From assembly GCA_934757865.1 (NCBI GenBank), contig CAKVLS010000005.1, positions 1 to 64,000 on the forward strand: a DNA stretch of 64,000 nt, written 5' to 3'. This DNA is from an uncultured Clostridia bacterium (lineage in GTDB: Bacteria > Bacillota > Clostridia > Christensenellales > UBA1242). Shown piece after piece: positions 13,701 to 20,121 of this stretch; the stretch's first letter is position 1; each line of letters begins with the position of its first letter. The position numbers and the translations under genes are program-made. The notes beneath the pieces were generated by a model that worked only from the letters and a program-made list of their open reading frames with translations, had not been told where the DNA came from and ran no database searches.

Positions 13701-16700
13701 TCTTAATTCTGTTAGAATAATAGGTCATATCAATCTTTTGTCTAAATGCATAACTCTCTGCTTGGTCACTGTAACTATTGTTACATACACCACCAGAAAG
13801 ACCTACTGTGAAGTAGAATTTTTTAGCTGACCATACTGCATATATCTCAATATTGCCAACCGAATCAATTGTGTAATCGTTAGTATATTCAACTTCGATA
13901 TCAAGCTCTGTAGGTTGTCTACCTATTACCCAACCTTTTAGAGTAAGACCTTGGTCTGGGGCAGGTATTACAGAACTATATGTTCCTAGACTTATTGTAT
14001 CTCCATATCTAGGAGTTGGAGTTATTTGAACAGTTCTTGTATCATATGCTGCATTGCCTGGATCTACAGAGATAAGTGTTACATTAACCTCTTGACCTTG
14101 CCATACTGCATATAGTGTTATATCGCTTGTGATAGTAAGTGTATCGCCTACATTGTAGTCTTCGCCACCGGCACTTGTTGCGCCACTAGCTCTTGTACTC
14201 CAACATTTGAAAGTATAATTTGTTCTCTCATATACATTGTTAGGAACGATGAAGTTTGTACCTTTAGAATATGAACCAGCTTTCAAATCACTCTCGTCAG
14301 CGCCCTCAGCAAGAGTACCGCCATTAGAGTTGAAGCTGATAGAATAAATTCTTGCCCAGTAAGCATAAAGTGTTACATCATGGCTAGGGATTACAAATTT
14401 CCCGCCAGCTGCATATAGTACAGGATTGTCATCATCTGGAGTCTCTGTCCAACCTTTGAACTCATATCTAGTCTTGGTAGGAATACCGCTCTCAAGAGTA
14501 ACCTCTGTAGTATATTGTTTGTAGATACGATATGCACTCATATCGTCATTGTCGTCGTTGTTATAGATACCGCCGTTTAGCTCGTATACAACTGAGAAGT
14601 ACTTGTTAGTCCACTCAATGTATACCTTCAAAGTATTAACAGCTGCACCGTTTTCGTCTTTGAAATAAAGTGTTGTAGTCTTGATATTAGAGCCGTATGC
14701 AAAGTCATATCTTGTAGCCTCTGTTGTAGGGCTAGTCTTAATCATTGCATAGAATCCGCCAATCTCTTGACCTGGGTCTGCGTCAGCAATTTCTTCTTCA
14801 AAAGCAAGAGGAATATCTTCGCCATAGTGGCCCTCTATTGTAGCAACTTTTGTTACTCCGTTATAAACTTCTACATAACGAGCATCACCTTGCCAAATAG
14901 CGTAGTAAGAAATCATATCTGAACTTGCTAATACTACCTCGGTACCAAAGTCATAAACAGTTCCGCCGTCTGGCTTGCTACCCCAACCGATAATAGAGTA
15001 ATTATCTCTTGTGATACCTGTGTTAGAAACTTCTTTTGTAGGGATAGTGATTGTTTCGCCCAAAATCTTGCCAGTAATAGCAGTAACAAGACCTGAAGCA
15101 TCATCTGCGTTGTTGTAGAATGTTACTGTATATTCTTTTTGCCATACTGCGTATAGCTGAATTGGATTGCCTGGCATAACAAGAGTATAACCATTTTCGC
15201 CCTCTGTAGGGAAAGCACACTCTTGTGAGTTAGAGCTGTATGCCCAGCCCATAAATCTATAACCCTCTCTCTCAACTTGTGAGTAAAGAGTTATTGTTTC
15301 TTTGTAAACATAATCTTTGATGTAGTAACCATTAGTTTGATCTTCGGCAGATATAGCTGTTAATCTTCCGCCTTGAGTATAGTAAGTAATGTCATAGCTA
15401 TATGGGCACCATAGTGAATATAGTATATCACGAGACTCGCCAATTTCGGTATTTGTACCCATCTCAAATTGTGAGCCTACTTCATAAATTCTACCTGTGT
15501 AGCTATCTGGATTTTTGTAGTTGTACTCTTCAACAGTACCCCAACCTACGAACATGTAGTTAACATCTACGTTAACTGGAGTTGTTGTTAATCTTTCTAG
15601 TCTACCAAAGTAGCTGCTTATTTCTTGTATTTGGTTATCAGAAGTGTTCTTTAGTCTTAGTACTCTTGCGTCACCTTGCCAGATACCATATAGATAAATC
15701 TTATCTACGCCACCATCAAAGTCTGATTCTCTTAAAACAAATGTATCGCCGCTGTGATACTCAGCTTGTGTAGCTTCGCTATCTAAGCTCCAGCCTAAGA
15801 ATCTAAAGTTGGGTATATCAACTGTGACTGGAATGTCTTTCACTGTAAAGGATTCCCCGTCTATACCGACAAAATCCTCATAACCGCCAGCTTCTGTAAG
15901 TTTGTCATCGCTAGCCTTGTTGGTGTTAAGAGTATAGCCAATAGTCAAATGTCTTTGCCAAATAGCATATAGGGCTATATCTTCTTCTTCGACTTGCAAT
16001 ACTGCGTCTAGTGAATAAGTAGTTCCTAGTCCATTCTCTTGTGTGTTGTAACTAATTAGTCTGTAACCATCTCTTGTAGGTTTAGTAATAGTGCTTAGGT
16101 CGTAGCCACCTTCCAAACCTGCATCTACTAGGTTGTCGCCGTCAGTTCCTAGAGAGTTTAAGCCGCCTCTTGCGTCAATCATGATGTTTACTTTATTTCT
16201 CTTCCAGATAGCATATAGAGTCATAGGCTCTGTATTATTTATCTTGAAAGTTTGTCCTGGCCAATATACATTGACACAGTTTTCGTTGTTTTCTGCTTTT
16301 TCTGTTACTTCGCCAGTAACTGGGTCTACAACATCAGCAAGAGTATTACCTTCGCTATCTCTAGGAATACCATCAGCATTTGTACACCAGTAAGCAAATG
16401 TATAGTACTTTTTGCTTAGGCCTTCGCTTGTAGGAACAGTAAAGTTCTCGTTGAAGTAACCTTTTTCTGTCTTCTCTGAGCCCTCGCCATCATTAGGCTT
16501 GAAGATAAAGCTTCTCTCGTCACCTCTAAATACAGCGTAAAGTTGGACAGATGTATTAGGAATGGTGAAACTTGAATCAGGAAGATATGTATAGTTGTAA
16601 TCTCCTATGCCATTATCTCTGGTTGCAAATCCAAGGAAGTTTTGGTTGGCTCTTCTAAATGGATATTGTCTTGCATCATCAGCGCCCATCCAGCTGTAGT

Positions 16701-17139
16701 TCATAAATGTGCTGGTGCCCGGCAAAGAAATTGATTCTTTGTACTTGGCAGAACCTGTCCACAAAACTTCATAGAAGTTACCACCAGTTGTAGCTCTAAG
16801 AACTGTAACCGTAAAACTTTTACGAACCCATTTTACATAGATTGTAGTGTCCTTTTGGATAGGTAGGTCAAAGTCGAACTCTGTTAAGCAGTTTGGATCT
16901 GAGTACCAACCACCAAAAGAATATCCCTGGTCTTTTGCCACGGGATCCTTAGGCTGATCTATCGTACCACCGATAGAAACCGACATACTAGTTAAGTTAG
17001 ACTCTACATCGTCAAGGTTGTAAAATCTTATAGTTGCTCTTCTAGAAGTCCAAATTAGAACGCCTGTTACAGCAAGTGCCACTATAACGCACAAAGCAAT
17101 AACAAGCTTAATACCTTTTCTTCTTGATTCTGTTGCCAT
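1798..17139 (-). CDS. Giant cell-surface protein (InlB repeats, beta-helix modules)
   Basis: A 5113-residue protein, probably anchored to the membrane and displayed on the surface. Residues 1-11 are basic, and about 12-30 form one hydrophobic segment (KLVIALCVIVALAVTGVLIW) with no clear signal-peptidase site, so an uncleaved N-terminal anchor is likely. Residues about 35-2140 are about 23 InlB/Listeria-Bacteroides type repeats, each ending in a motif like LYAIW. Residues about 2145-4650 are beta-helix repeats rich in GGAIYN and GGGIY, in three blocks, each opened by a TLxEA/TLxQA motif (near 2146, 2930 and 3801). Residues about 4690-5113 return to InlB-like repeats. There is no LPxTG motif, no dockerin and no SLH domain. 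The start is set by AAGGAG (17153-17148), 8 bases before ATG. It is transcribed alone. Adhesion or a host/matrix contact role is inference from the repeat families. Confidence 0.9.
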   Translation of the reverse strand: MATESRRKGIKLVIALCVIVALAVTGVLIWTSRRATIRFYNLDDVESNLTSMSVSIGGTIDQPKDPVAKDQGYSFGGWYSDPNCLTEFDFDLPIQKDTTIYVKWVRKSFTVTVLRATTGGNFYEVLWTGSAKYKESISLPGTSTFMNYSWMGADDARQYPFRRANQNFLGFATRDNGIGDYNYTYLPDSSFTIPNTSVQLYAVFRGDERSFIFKPNDGEGSEKTEKGYFNENFTVPTSEGLSKKYYTFAYWCTNADGIPRDSEGNTLADVVDPVTGEVTEKAENNENCVNVYWPGQTFKINNTEPMTLYAIWKRNKVNIMIDARGGLNSLGTDGDNLVDAGLEGGYDLSTITKPTRDGYRLISYNTQENGLGTTYSLDAVLQVEEEDIALYAIWQRHLTIGYTLNTNKASDDKLTEAGGYEDFVGIDGESFTVKDIPVTVDIPNFRFLGWSLDSEATQAEYHSGDTFVLRESDFDGGVDKIYLYGIWQGDARVLRLKNTSDNQIQEISSYFGRLERLTTTPVNVDVNYMFVGWGTVEEYNYKNPDSYTGRIYEVGSQFEMGTNTEIGESRDILYSLWCPYSYDITYYTQGGRLTAISAEDQTNGYYIKDYVYKETITLYSQVEREGYRFMGWAYSSNSQECAFPTEGENGYTLVMPGNPIQLYAVWQKEYTVTFYNNADDASGLVTAITGKILGETITIPTKEVSNTGITRDNYSIIGWGSKPDGGTVYDFGTEVVLASSDMISYYAIWQGDARYVEVYNGVTKVATIEGHYGEDIPLAFEEEIADADPGQEIGGFYAMIKTSPTTEATRYDFAYGSNIKTTTLYFKDENGAAVNTLKVYIEWTNKYFSVVYELNGGIYNNDDNDDMSAYRIYKQYTTEVTLESGIPTKTRYEFKGWTETPDDDNPVLYAAGGKFVIPSHDVTLYAYWARIYSISFNSNGGTLAEGADESDLKAGSYSKGTNFIVPNNVYERTNYTFKCWSTRASGATSAGGEDYNVGDTLTITSDITLYAVWQGQEVNVTLISVDPGNAAYDTRTVQITPTPRYGDTISLGTYSSVIPAPDQGLTLKGWVIGRQPTELDIEVEYTNDYTIDSVGNIEIYAVWSAKKFYFTVGLSGGVCNNSYSDQAESYAFRQKIDMTYYSNRIKKEGYRLIGYSNTANATDADYAVDSVISMPNAGKKVFCVWIELAIITFDKNCESDTLENYVFEGVPNDAIDGEINLTNVNKMFTRDNYTLLGWSTSSTATTPDAGFSIDNDTYRILSTQDIHLFAVWEGRAIQVVFNANGGQGSNTQEQRKYGDVIDLTVDKYKRTHSDEGFSFGGWSRVAGYDNANSTVGSSFTVATDDLRVELITLYAIWNKRYFTLTLSYGDSTLGSKATPDGYDSRQVQYTSTIDLTQYVTQAKKRLGYDFLGWAENQYETNASKIYGAPNADGNPTNVTFTMPNSAVTLYALWNPIYVDVIYISDTPSGATATWSGVTPGVQSYTSKELYQLSFKLPSNKITESVSVVVPTYRFVGWILDGDSTKTIRKEGNWLQVSSRSPMTLRAQWEENRITVSVNGNGGIFTATSSGTLQVSVKEMGTYTLPTATELVRAGYRLSGYTVGGNRYDLAANPTIQITTSLIDQADIASNTVRITMLWIQQFTVSFNANNKYNDGTTGTIDDKTVDSGTAIVLPNCSATEGFNRPHYKFLYWNTQPDGKGTTYNAGNSVTVYASYTLYAIWEGDDRQITLNFSTNKVGKWSGGDVTTKTFSGLKYGDEIDLGKTDYTGECTEDAGFKLGGWTDIPYTGDDVIFKVKFLFGSIYTVEGDDASPNIQLYAVWEARSYKVSYDTNGGVFSDGSNRKDGTEIAYGNNFTVDGSLVGYNPSATKQFYTLVGWSIDRNFDWNKKNTRPVNWEEPSNSYNYIYKSGDTSSEKAGFKMPSKDVVLYAIWEPVQINISIYNDKDSMGTVSDTQTVRYGDTYTLRTISEVDAAQIKPDHNFDKWQHLNTDKSTILGSYAGGTTLKISEELMSENEATAPTKTIIFVGTWIPQTVYFVIDGNEGLFGENNTHTVQSSVGREIVLPKVKETDTSYQLTRENFALDSFNTTRNGSGANYKPGATIQIPSLNDSRVKEETITFGDEEITTYVFRVYAQWQEAEAYIYLSDTRKENPFYKTLGEAIDDAATGNRVIIIKDCYIKNKITISKSVTIEAEDSDKTIYRYIGTEDNSFADAYKGVCIEVTTTGQLNVGVDNADYEGPVVYFDGQSGKYTTVVESFIVLKGSATIYNGVVFRNTYAATGGAFSVDDTNASLVLKYVSFDTNMADGNGGAIAITKANNISISNSNFYGNVSKTGFGGAISNGGTLDLQANLFERNQAARGGAIYNTGDVTDRNNIYNINIAQNYGGAIYNSGNLYSLTGGDTGYAGNAGGIFTNNTSNTAGGAVYNDATTGTADNMIISNVTFGVDDDIDYEKANSANSGGAVFNAGKINISSSRFYFNNTVDNGEGGAIGTNGTKATLFIKGCTLKGNKANKGNGGALYVASGIATIGEDGASSSVNTFIGNSVTTGKGHAMVVAGGTVNVYYAIFREHVFTENSNYGGVVNQNGGVLNFFGGTITENTLLSIDSNDVGGYGGGLLISNGTCNIKNLTIDNNTAKYGGGIAIIGSGSVVMTNGEIYANKAGLGGGIYLRDSNSSLTLNGGIIGAPNEEQGNQAVGFDDSNLGLGGGIYAKGTVNINGATIRYNYTNGNGGGIYTNGILNLVSGKINNNSCARSGGAIYADATGGGTNGSVRFKCSSSVSFVIEGNLCADGSYPLCVYDESSVGYANGIYTETKVIISGYMVIGYNSDESILNDIFLAVRDTATNPTSKIVVFDSGESYKLNSETKICISSIVAVMGDKLVLFPSVTDAKNEIGKFSFAGDDAGFRLDEKYLKLGNYAATIIRGGNEVFYSTLTEAYLDAVSGETINVYKNIVLTNDLAVYEESNGLADIQEAALGENKVAGVSIQDTFYISKKITLVSGGDYSITRGDLTGDMFTVVGDGQLILGTKTPGSTMLTIKGGGDVTTGSIVKVEFSESFTTGALADEYQLTVYNGAKLTQNKAEKGGAIYNLGKVVVKGGDITRNKAESDDGGLGGGIYSEGSTSFLYLTEDAKISYNTAYEGGGIFINSDSDDSNALVMDSETAAVTYNTSTYAGGGIYIQDGAFNMTAGEISYNTSNEMGGSYPGGGGVYLASGSSMTTNAKAANNETNAAYIQIKNNKTKSAGGGVAVDNATFTFNIGYITENNATVGGGVAIINTSNAEGATGKFISKNTGYFNHIVANTATNGGAINIVKGSATLSYIKITENKASNGAGIYVEDTLSVGYRTYVGDASTGKGNTAETNGGGIFISNDGSLTQFEGNTSSAQNLIVSANEATNGMGGGICNYGTMTFGYYNDIYGNRAATGGGIANADTTSKFYINAYGEVYRNTATGEMLGGGGLYNIGLVQFNKGFQFGSTSTIANGNSAVRGGGVYNGGDFIIGSETEKKAVGEVKISYNTASLFGGGLYMSNGKYADYNTSCVNINNNVQTLSAGGGGGVCIDGGTVVTKYYPNYNMNGTTLNYNCWMRVDANSSNGTGGGMLITGTSESGVILNSFYCTSNSATGRGGGLAVLGASKVYLGSDSLGENNGTSHISSNNTSSVGACMYLDTILYIQSNLTTYWMGNTAWAGEIYLANPRAYLEFKKRTDSTSYYPVISQLNIRANSYTDGRRIARFYEYIKTIQEVGNGGEMVNVEYTTTFAEDYYKKFVCNVSNNYGVGYDDNGYVVFAEPVAYNYNRGTYHATLAQACDAAANGSVIVILKSHTVTDQVKIIDKGLFFVLSSDIILTRSPKLLGDMFRIFTSTLNTDYNVYFNYNWGVPGYGIFKNVYFGNNTLTLDGNKDNPTLKQQTINKWGKEDTYGSYSTRGSLIGANGGLYRLDENNKVVPQTTNASYLFGHQIISASQNLYINGNKITETTHGNWNVWPARASLSVRNMSFKNNFSAYAGGAITYKGYCSGSTYRTLSVQNCTFENNETGYYSWQATTRGEWYSFYQSGAGGGAIFALGGYSDIRNCTFTDNTSASHGGAVSSILQECGNSAGIYITNCTFSNNRALYGNGGAIEIISNKGNISWDNMFFYNNSAYTKGGAVYFTRTTKTYQDLIDEGYVHGNGHNIYANTFKPLKDYTWNGNNYSYLIPVNDVVNSGSPEVWDDVSGKAQFNLSSNCIFEGNAVGNGYKGGTVTTNGDGGAIYARHYLRVETSGSIRIEGNTATNNGGGIYAQYVPRFRNSSAFKVSSNTAKNYGGGIYFSEIPNYCTSIVVDGNTANYGGGVYFAKRGSIYNVTLTNNIANKSGGGVYFSASVNNSVRRCTISRNSAVEYGGGIAAPNSGSTSIGLCVSGGGEISYNKTGLAGGGIYCYGSLAVIGDSTISIIENEVYSTKSDLGGGGGLWSYWEVMISGTVSFLNNKVTSPTPLNRGGGGAIFLYLDELWLTAATFYKSGGNTSSYNDMENWRAFPNDYLYFYKRSNHGLTKYSSGNDWTWWTDSSDATYTWVSGSNGTISISGNDSGVSAADGIYYWGSNMYVSGNLKVTDEVYFYNSSATINIDNYINSGESQPMYIRYPNNPNDGTVMVRADNYVYLNSAILGIFNVDNDGYYTEFSGTYGNPSARKSDVAKVTVKKGSVSVIVNADIAKGETVNGMGSITVQVGFGDAMTTVYQKVKPSYPGHRLKLFQLLNADGSVRKDLWLTSGWFFPTKSEIVNWFGTVPENITLKTVWYDDAYTLTIGKAIDNGVGGWPWGNSTRWNTSNNTGNANYTYQIGSNESMRGVMEWLETTASTVDPTVKKNYLEGYTFSHYMLDDRKIYTKEDFYPYTNGRALYMCFVKSTYKLTFTAGADGELLTTNNVLTVKYQANATMLSGNLVYRSGYKLKAWLGSDGQTYELNKNYNKFTQDMTFEPIWEATTYQVRVYYNYPDGGTSFKVYSVYAGELLAGKLNQSPIANPMGYTLKGYATAASSSTEGYQEIDETYEMPGQDLIVYAQWSPIKVVISYYDEKQLNLLYQEEVDFGTDIELAKITGVTLWLNVGSQTVYNPGGSYYVSNTGQYYLIFRAYSLSS

Positions 17140-17166
17140 TTTAATCTCTCCTTAAAATTAACATTT

Positions 17167-17213
17167 GGGCAAGTCAAACATTTCTAGGCTATAGCCTAAA
17201 AAAGTGCTTGTCC
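17167..17213 (-). other. Long imperfect hairpin in the 5' leader of the giant gene
   Basis: The core is the perfect palindrome TAGGCTATAGCCTA (17185-17198). Outside it, further pairing continues with interruptions to CAAG/CTTG and GG/CC at the ends. On the transcript the stem ends about 14 bases before the ribosome binding site. There is no T run after it, so it is not a terminator. An mRNA-stabilising or translational role is inference. Confidence 0.5.
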
Positions 17214-17338
17214 AGTAATTAGTCCAACAAGTCCACACTTATTTTGCCAAGCAAAAGAAGTTTTAATCGACTTTTATTTACCTTCTTCCTTTTGGCAAAA
17301 CAAGATAAAAAACTAGTTGTACATAATAATATAATTAT

Positions 17339-17367
17339 ATTATATACACAAGCCCACCCTTTGGCAA
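17339..17367 (-). promoter_or_regulatory. Promoter of the giant surface protein gene
   Basis: Minus-strand TTGCCA (17367-17362), 17-base spacer, perfect TATAAT (17344-17339). Start predicted near 17332, which gives a leader of about 190 bases. It is the best promoter in the 17140-17749 gap, which has no convincing gene. Confidence 0.65.
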
Positions 17368-17513
17368 GAAAAAAAACAGATTTTAGAGCACTTTTCCAAA
17401 CTTTTTTACAAGAGAAAATTTTGTACAAGCAAAGCAATCTGTAAATCATCAATATTTTGTGGCAATTTACGCCAGCAATTTCCATACATTAAAGGCATAA
17501 AGACAACAAAAAA

Positions 17514-17635
17514 CCTTCTCTAAGCCTTCTCAAAAACTTCTCTTCACTATACCCCTCATATAACTGTCCTAAATACGCTCTGCACCTTCTCTAAATACTC
17601 TCTATACCGTCTCTAAATACTCTCATAAAAATATA
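17514..17635. repeat. Degenerate CTTCTCTAAATACTCTC-type repeats
   Basis: Within the 610-base gap between the giant gene and the next gene upstream, units of about 22-24 bases resembling CTCTAAATACTCTCTATAC recur: two close copies near 17586-17630 and looser copies from about 17514. No coding potential or known motif is evident. Confidence 0.4.
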
Positions 17636-17681
17636 GCCTTTTTTATTTTGCAAAACTTAAGTTTTTACTATTTAATTTTTC

Positions 17682-17716
17682 TAAAAAAAATTACCTAAAT
17701 TAAGGTAGTTTTTTTC
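17682..17716 (-). terminator. Terminator of the 220-residue gene
   Basis: Stem TACCT (17692-17696) with AGGTA (17703-17707), extended by A/T pairs, followed on the minus strand by eight T. It lies about 35-60 bases past the stop codon at 17750. Confidence 0.6.
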
Positions 17717-17749
17717 GTTATCTTGACCAAAAAAAACGATACAAAAATA

Positions 17750-18412
17750 TTAGTCAAAATAACCCTTGTAAATATACTTCAAAGTTAAAATTAAGTTATC
17801 AAAAAGTTGCCTTTTTGCAGGCGTATTTTTTAAGCTATTTAACTGCCAAAGAGCGTCTTTTGCGAGAGCCAAAATAGCAAGATTTTTATCATCAGTATTT
17901 TGCTCATTTGTGCGGCAATTTTTGTATGTATTATCTAGGTAATTTGAGCTGCCAGAAATTCTATCTTTTCCGCTATTTATAAGGCTTTTAGGGTTTTTAT
18001 ATGTATGCAGATTTTTGCCATTATTTAACTCTTTTTTATGGCTATTTATTGGGCAAAAATACGGCTCGCCTTTTAGCTCAAAATACGTCTTGCAAAGGCT
18101 CTTAGTTAGGGCGTTTATCTCTATATTTTTTTTGATATTTTTTGAGGCAAAATTGGTGTATTTTTTTATGTAAATACTATCAAAATCAAATTCAATTAAA
18201 GTCCCAATAAGGCTCTCAAAATTAGCAAAAAATTGCTCAATATTTTGTCCGTCATTTTGGGCAAAATTATACTCATTTTCCGTCTCACTTTGGCTATCAT
18301 TTAGCCCCATAATTGAGCCGTTATTTTGGTACTTTTTTGCGTATTCTCTGGCTAATTTTTCAAAGTCTTTTGCGTCAAATCTATCTATATAATCATTATA
18401 ATTTCCGCTCAT
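17750..18412 (-). CDS. Hypothetical protein, 220 residues
   Basis: I do not recognise this protein. It is rich in Asn, Lys, Asp and Tyr, with no signal peptide and no membrane segment. The middle part (about 60-120) and the C-terminal helix-like part (about 170-215) look structured, and the region between them (about 120-170) is polar and low in complexity. The ATG at 18412 is preceded by a weak AAGG about 7 bases upstream. It stands alone, with long AT-rich gaps on both sides and its own terminator. Codon use is even more AT-rich than in the neighbouring recR operon. The open frame of 221 codons in AT-rich DNA, with a plausible ribosome site, argues that it is real. Confidence 0.55.
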   Translation of the reverse strand: MSGNYNDYIDRFDAKDFEKLAREYAKKYQNNGSIMGLNDSQSETENEYNFAQNDGQNIEQFFANFESLIGTLIEFDFDSIYIKKYTNFASKNIKKNIEINALTKSLCKTYFELKGEPYFCPINSHKKELNNGKNLHTYKNPKSLINSGKDRISGSSNYLDNTYKNCRTNEQNTDDKNLAILALAKDALWQLNSLKNTPAKRQLFDNLILTLKYIYKGYFD

Positions 18413-18791
18413 ATTTTACCTTTTTGGATTTCTATTTTTACATCATTTGAGTACCTTTTTTAGGTCTATAACTATGTATTATCTTAGGTTATTTTGTGCA
18501 ATTTTAGTTATTTTTGGTGACAATTTTGGGCTATTTTTGAGGGTTTTTTGCTAATTTTTAGCACTTTTTTACCTATATTTTAGGGCGTTTTTACCGATTA
18601 TTTTACTAGCCTATTATAACTTATAGCTCTATCTTATAGCCCTGTAATATTGCATTTATTTTACTTATAATCTATATGAAATAGCAGCTTTTTTTGTTAA
18701 AAATGCAACAAAAAAACAGCTTAAAGCTATGATAACTCCATAGTTTTAGGCTGTTTAGATTTAATATATTTTAGATTTTATAAGCTATATT
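18413..18791. other. AT-rich intergenic region with hairpins 3' of recR
   Basis: No gene is visible. It has a T-rich tract at 18480-18600 with repeated TTTTTAG-like words, and past the recR stop two hairpins: CTATG/CATAG near 18727-18743, and a longer one pairing AGC-TTTTTTTGTT (about 18687-18699) with AACAAAAAAA-CAGCT (about 18708-18722). The second can serve as the end of the recR operon transcript. Confidence 0.45.
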
Positions 18792-19382
18792 TTATAACTC
18801 TTTACGAGCTTCGATAGCTTTGGTCAAAGTTACCTCATCGGCATACTCAAGCTCTGCGCCCATAGATATACCTTGCGCTAGGCGTGTGACTTTGATACCA
18901 AGAGGTTTTAGAATTTTTGCAATATATAAAGCGGTAGCCTCACCCTCAACATCAGGGTTTGTCGCTACGATTACTTCTTTTATATCCTCAAGATTAACTC
19001 TTATTAGTAGCTCTTTTAGTTTGATATCGTCTGCAGTTTTGCCCTCCATAGGATTGATGCAACCATGCAAAACATGATATAAGCAGTTAAAATTACGCAC
19101 TTTTTCAAGGACAGCAACATCTTTTGGCTCTTTTACAACACAAATAATATTGCTCTCTCTAGTCTTGCAAATATCACAGTATTCGTCCTCTGCGAAGTTT
19201 CCGCAACGCTTACAAAACTTGACATTGTCTTTTGCGTCAATAATTGCTTGAGATAGGTCTTGGACTTTTTGTCTATCGCTTGACAAAATGCTATATGCAT
19301 ATCTCTGTGCAGTTTTGTATCCAACGCCCGGAAGCATCATAAAAGCACCAATAAGTCTTTCTAGGGATTTAACATTTCCCAT
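18792..19382 (-). CDS. recR: Recombination mediator protein RecR
   Basis: RecR works with RecO (and RecF) to load RecA on gapped DNA coated with single-strand binding protein. The 196 residues match the family length. An N-terminal helix-hairpin-helix (LPGVGYKTAQRYA, about 17-29) is followed by a four-cysteine zinc finger (C57, C60, C69, C72) and a Toprim domain (VVKEPKDVAVLEK, ATNPDVEGEATALYI). The ATG follows the ybaB stop by 2 bases. It is the last gene of the operon mrnC-rlmB-sigH-dnaX-ybaB-recR. The dnaX-ybaB-recR order is the common one in Firmicutes, usually close to the replication origin. Confidence 0.97.
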   Translation of the reverse strand: MGNVKSLERLIGAFMMLPGVGYKTAQRYAYSILSSDRQKVQDLSQAIIDAKDNVKFCKRCGNFAEDEYCDICKTRESNIICVVKEPKDVAVLEKVRNFNCLYHVLHGCINPMEGKTADDIKLKELLIRVNLEDIKEVIVATNPDVEGEATALYIAKILKPLGIKVTRLAQGISMGAELEYADEVTLTKAIEARKEL

Positions 19383-19384
19383 TA

Positions 19385-19723
19385 TTAAAACATACCTCCG
19401 CCCATAGGTCCTAGGGTATCTTTTTTAGTCTTTTCGGCTTGAGCTTGAGCATCGTTGATAGCGGCTAGTATCAAATCTTCTAGCATCTCAACATCGTCTG
19501 GGTCAACTGCCTCAGGTTTAATTCTTACGGCTTTGACAACGCCGTGACCTGAGCAAACAACCTCTACCATATTGCCACTACAAGTGCCTATGACTTCCAT
19601 ATCTTCTAGTTCTTGATTTTTTCTTTGCAAATCTTCTTGCATCTTTTGGGCTTGTTTTAGCATATTTTGCATATTACCTCCGCCGAAGCCTCCAAATCCG
19701 CCACCGAATCCACCTTTATACAT
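19385..19723 (-). CDS. ybaB: YbaB/EbfC family nucleoid-associated protein
   Basis: A small DNA-binding protein of the YbaB/EbfC family, 112 residues, forming tweezer-like dimers in known members. The start has a Gly/Phe-rich stretch (GGFGGGFGGFGGGNMQ), then a helix (MLKQAQKMQEDLQRKNQELED), then the family core (GTCSGNMVEVVCSGHGVVKAVRIKPE...DDVEMLEDLILAAINDAQAQAE). The start is supported by AAGGAG about 9 bases upstream. It lies between dnaX and recR, the usual context. The tau extension of dnaX ends 17 bases before this start. Confidence 0.95.
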   Translation of the reverse strand: MYKGGFGGGFGGFGGGNMQNMLKQAQKMQEDLQRKNQELEDMEVIGTCSGNMVEVVCSGHGVVKAVRIKPEAVDPDDVEMLEDLILAAINDAQAQAEKTKKDTLGPMGGGMF

Positions 19724-19740
19724 AACAAAAATTCTCCTTT

Positions 19741-20121
19741 TTACTCTTTTATTTTTAGGCTGTTGCCAAATTTTCTTTTTAGGATTTCCAAATCTTTTTG
19801 GACATAATCTTCAGGTTTTGAGTACACAATCTCGATTTTTGCGACACTGTCAATAGTTCTTAGCGTCTGTTCCAAAAGTTCAAGGTTGGTCTTGCCTGCG
19901 ATAATGTTATATAGATATTCATCTTCTATACATACTATGAGTTTGTCCCCATCAAGAGATACCTTGCGGACATCTCCGCACGCTGTATATAGGGCAGTAT
20001 ATTCTTTTTGTCTTAAAGCGAAAACTACTCTGCCCCATAAAGCAGTAGCCGTAGCGTCTGGGTCTAGATGAACATCATTTACTACTGTTTTTGTGTAATT
20101 TTCTTTAATTAGTTTTTTTTT
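19741..20121 (-). CDS. dnaX: Tau-specific C-terminal extension of DnaX, reached by -1 frameshift
   Basis: Past the nine-A tract in dnaX, the -1 frame stays open for about 123 codons (LIKENYTKTVVNDV... to ...RKFGNSLKIKE) and stops at 19741-19743. It has no start codon or ribosome site of its own. Its content (predicted helices and strands, ALWGRVVFALRQKEYTALYTACG) resembles the C-terminal part of longer Firmicutes DnaX proteins. Joined to the upstream frame it gives a protein of roughly 490 residues, close to normal length. In Escherichia coli and Thermus, dnaX makes two products by slippage on A tracts. Here the unshifted product is the short gamma-like one and the shifted product is tau-like. 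A simple homopolymer error is the alternative. Confidence 0.7.
   Translation of the reverse strand, partial: KKKLIKENYTKTVVNDVHLDPDATATALWGRVVFALRQKEYTALYTACGDVRKVSLDGDKLIVCIEDEYLYNIIAGKTNLELLEQTLRTIDSVAKIEIVYSKPEDYVQKDLEILKRKFGNSLKIKE

Noticed and set aside
15000..17139. Sortase-anchored or secreted nature of the giant protein
   Set aside because: No LPxTG at the C-terminus and no signal-peptidase site after the N-terminal hydrophobic segment.
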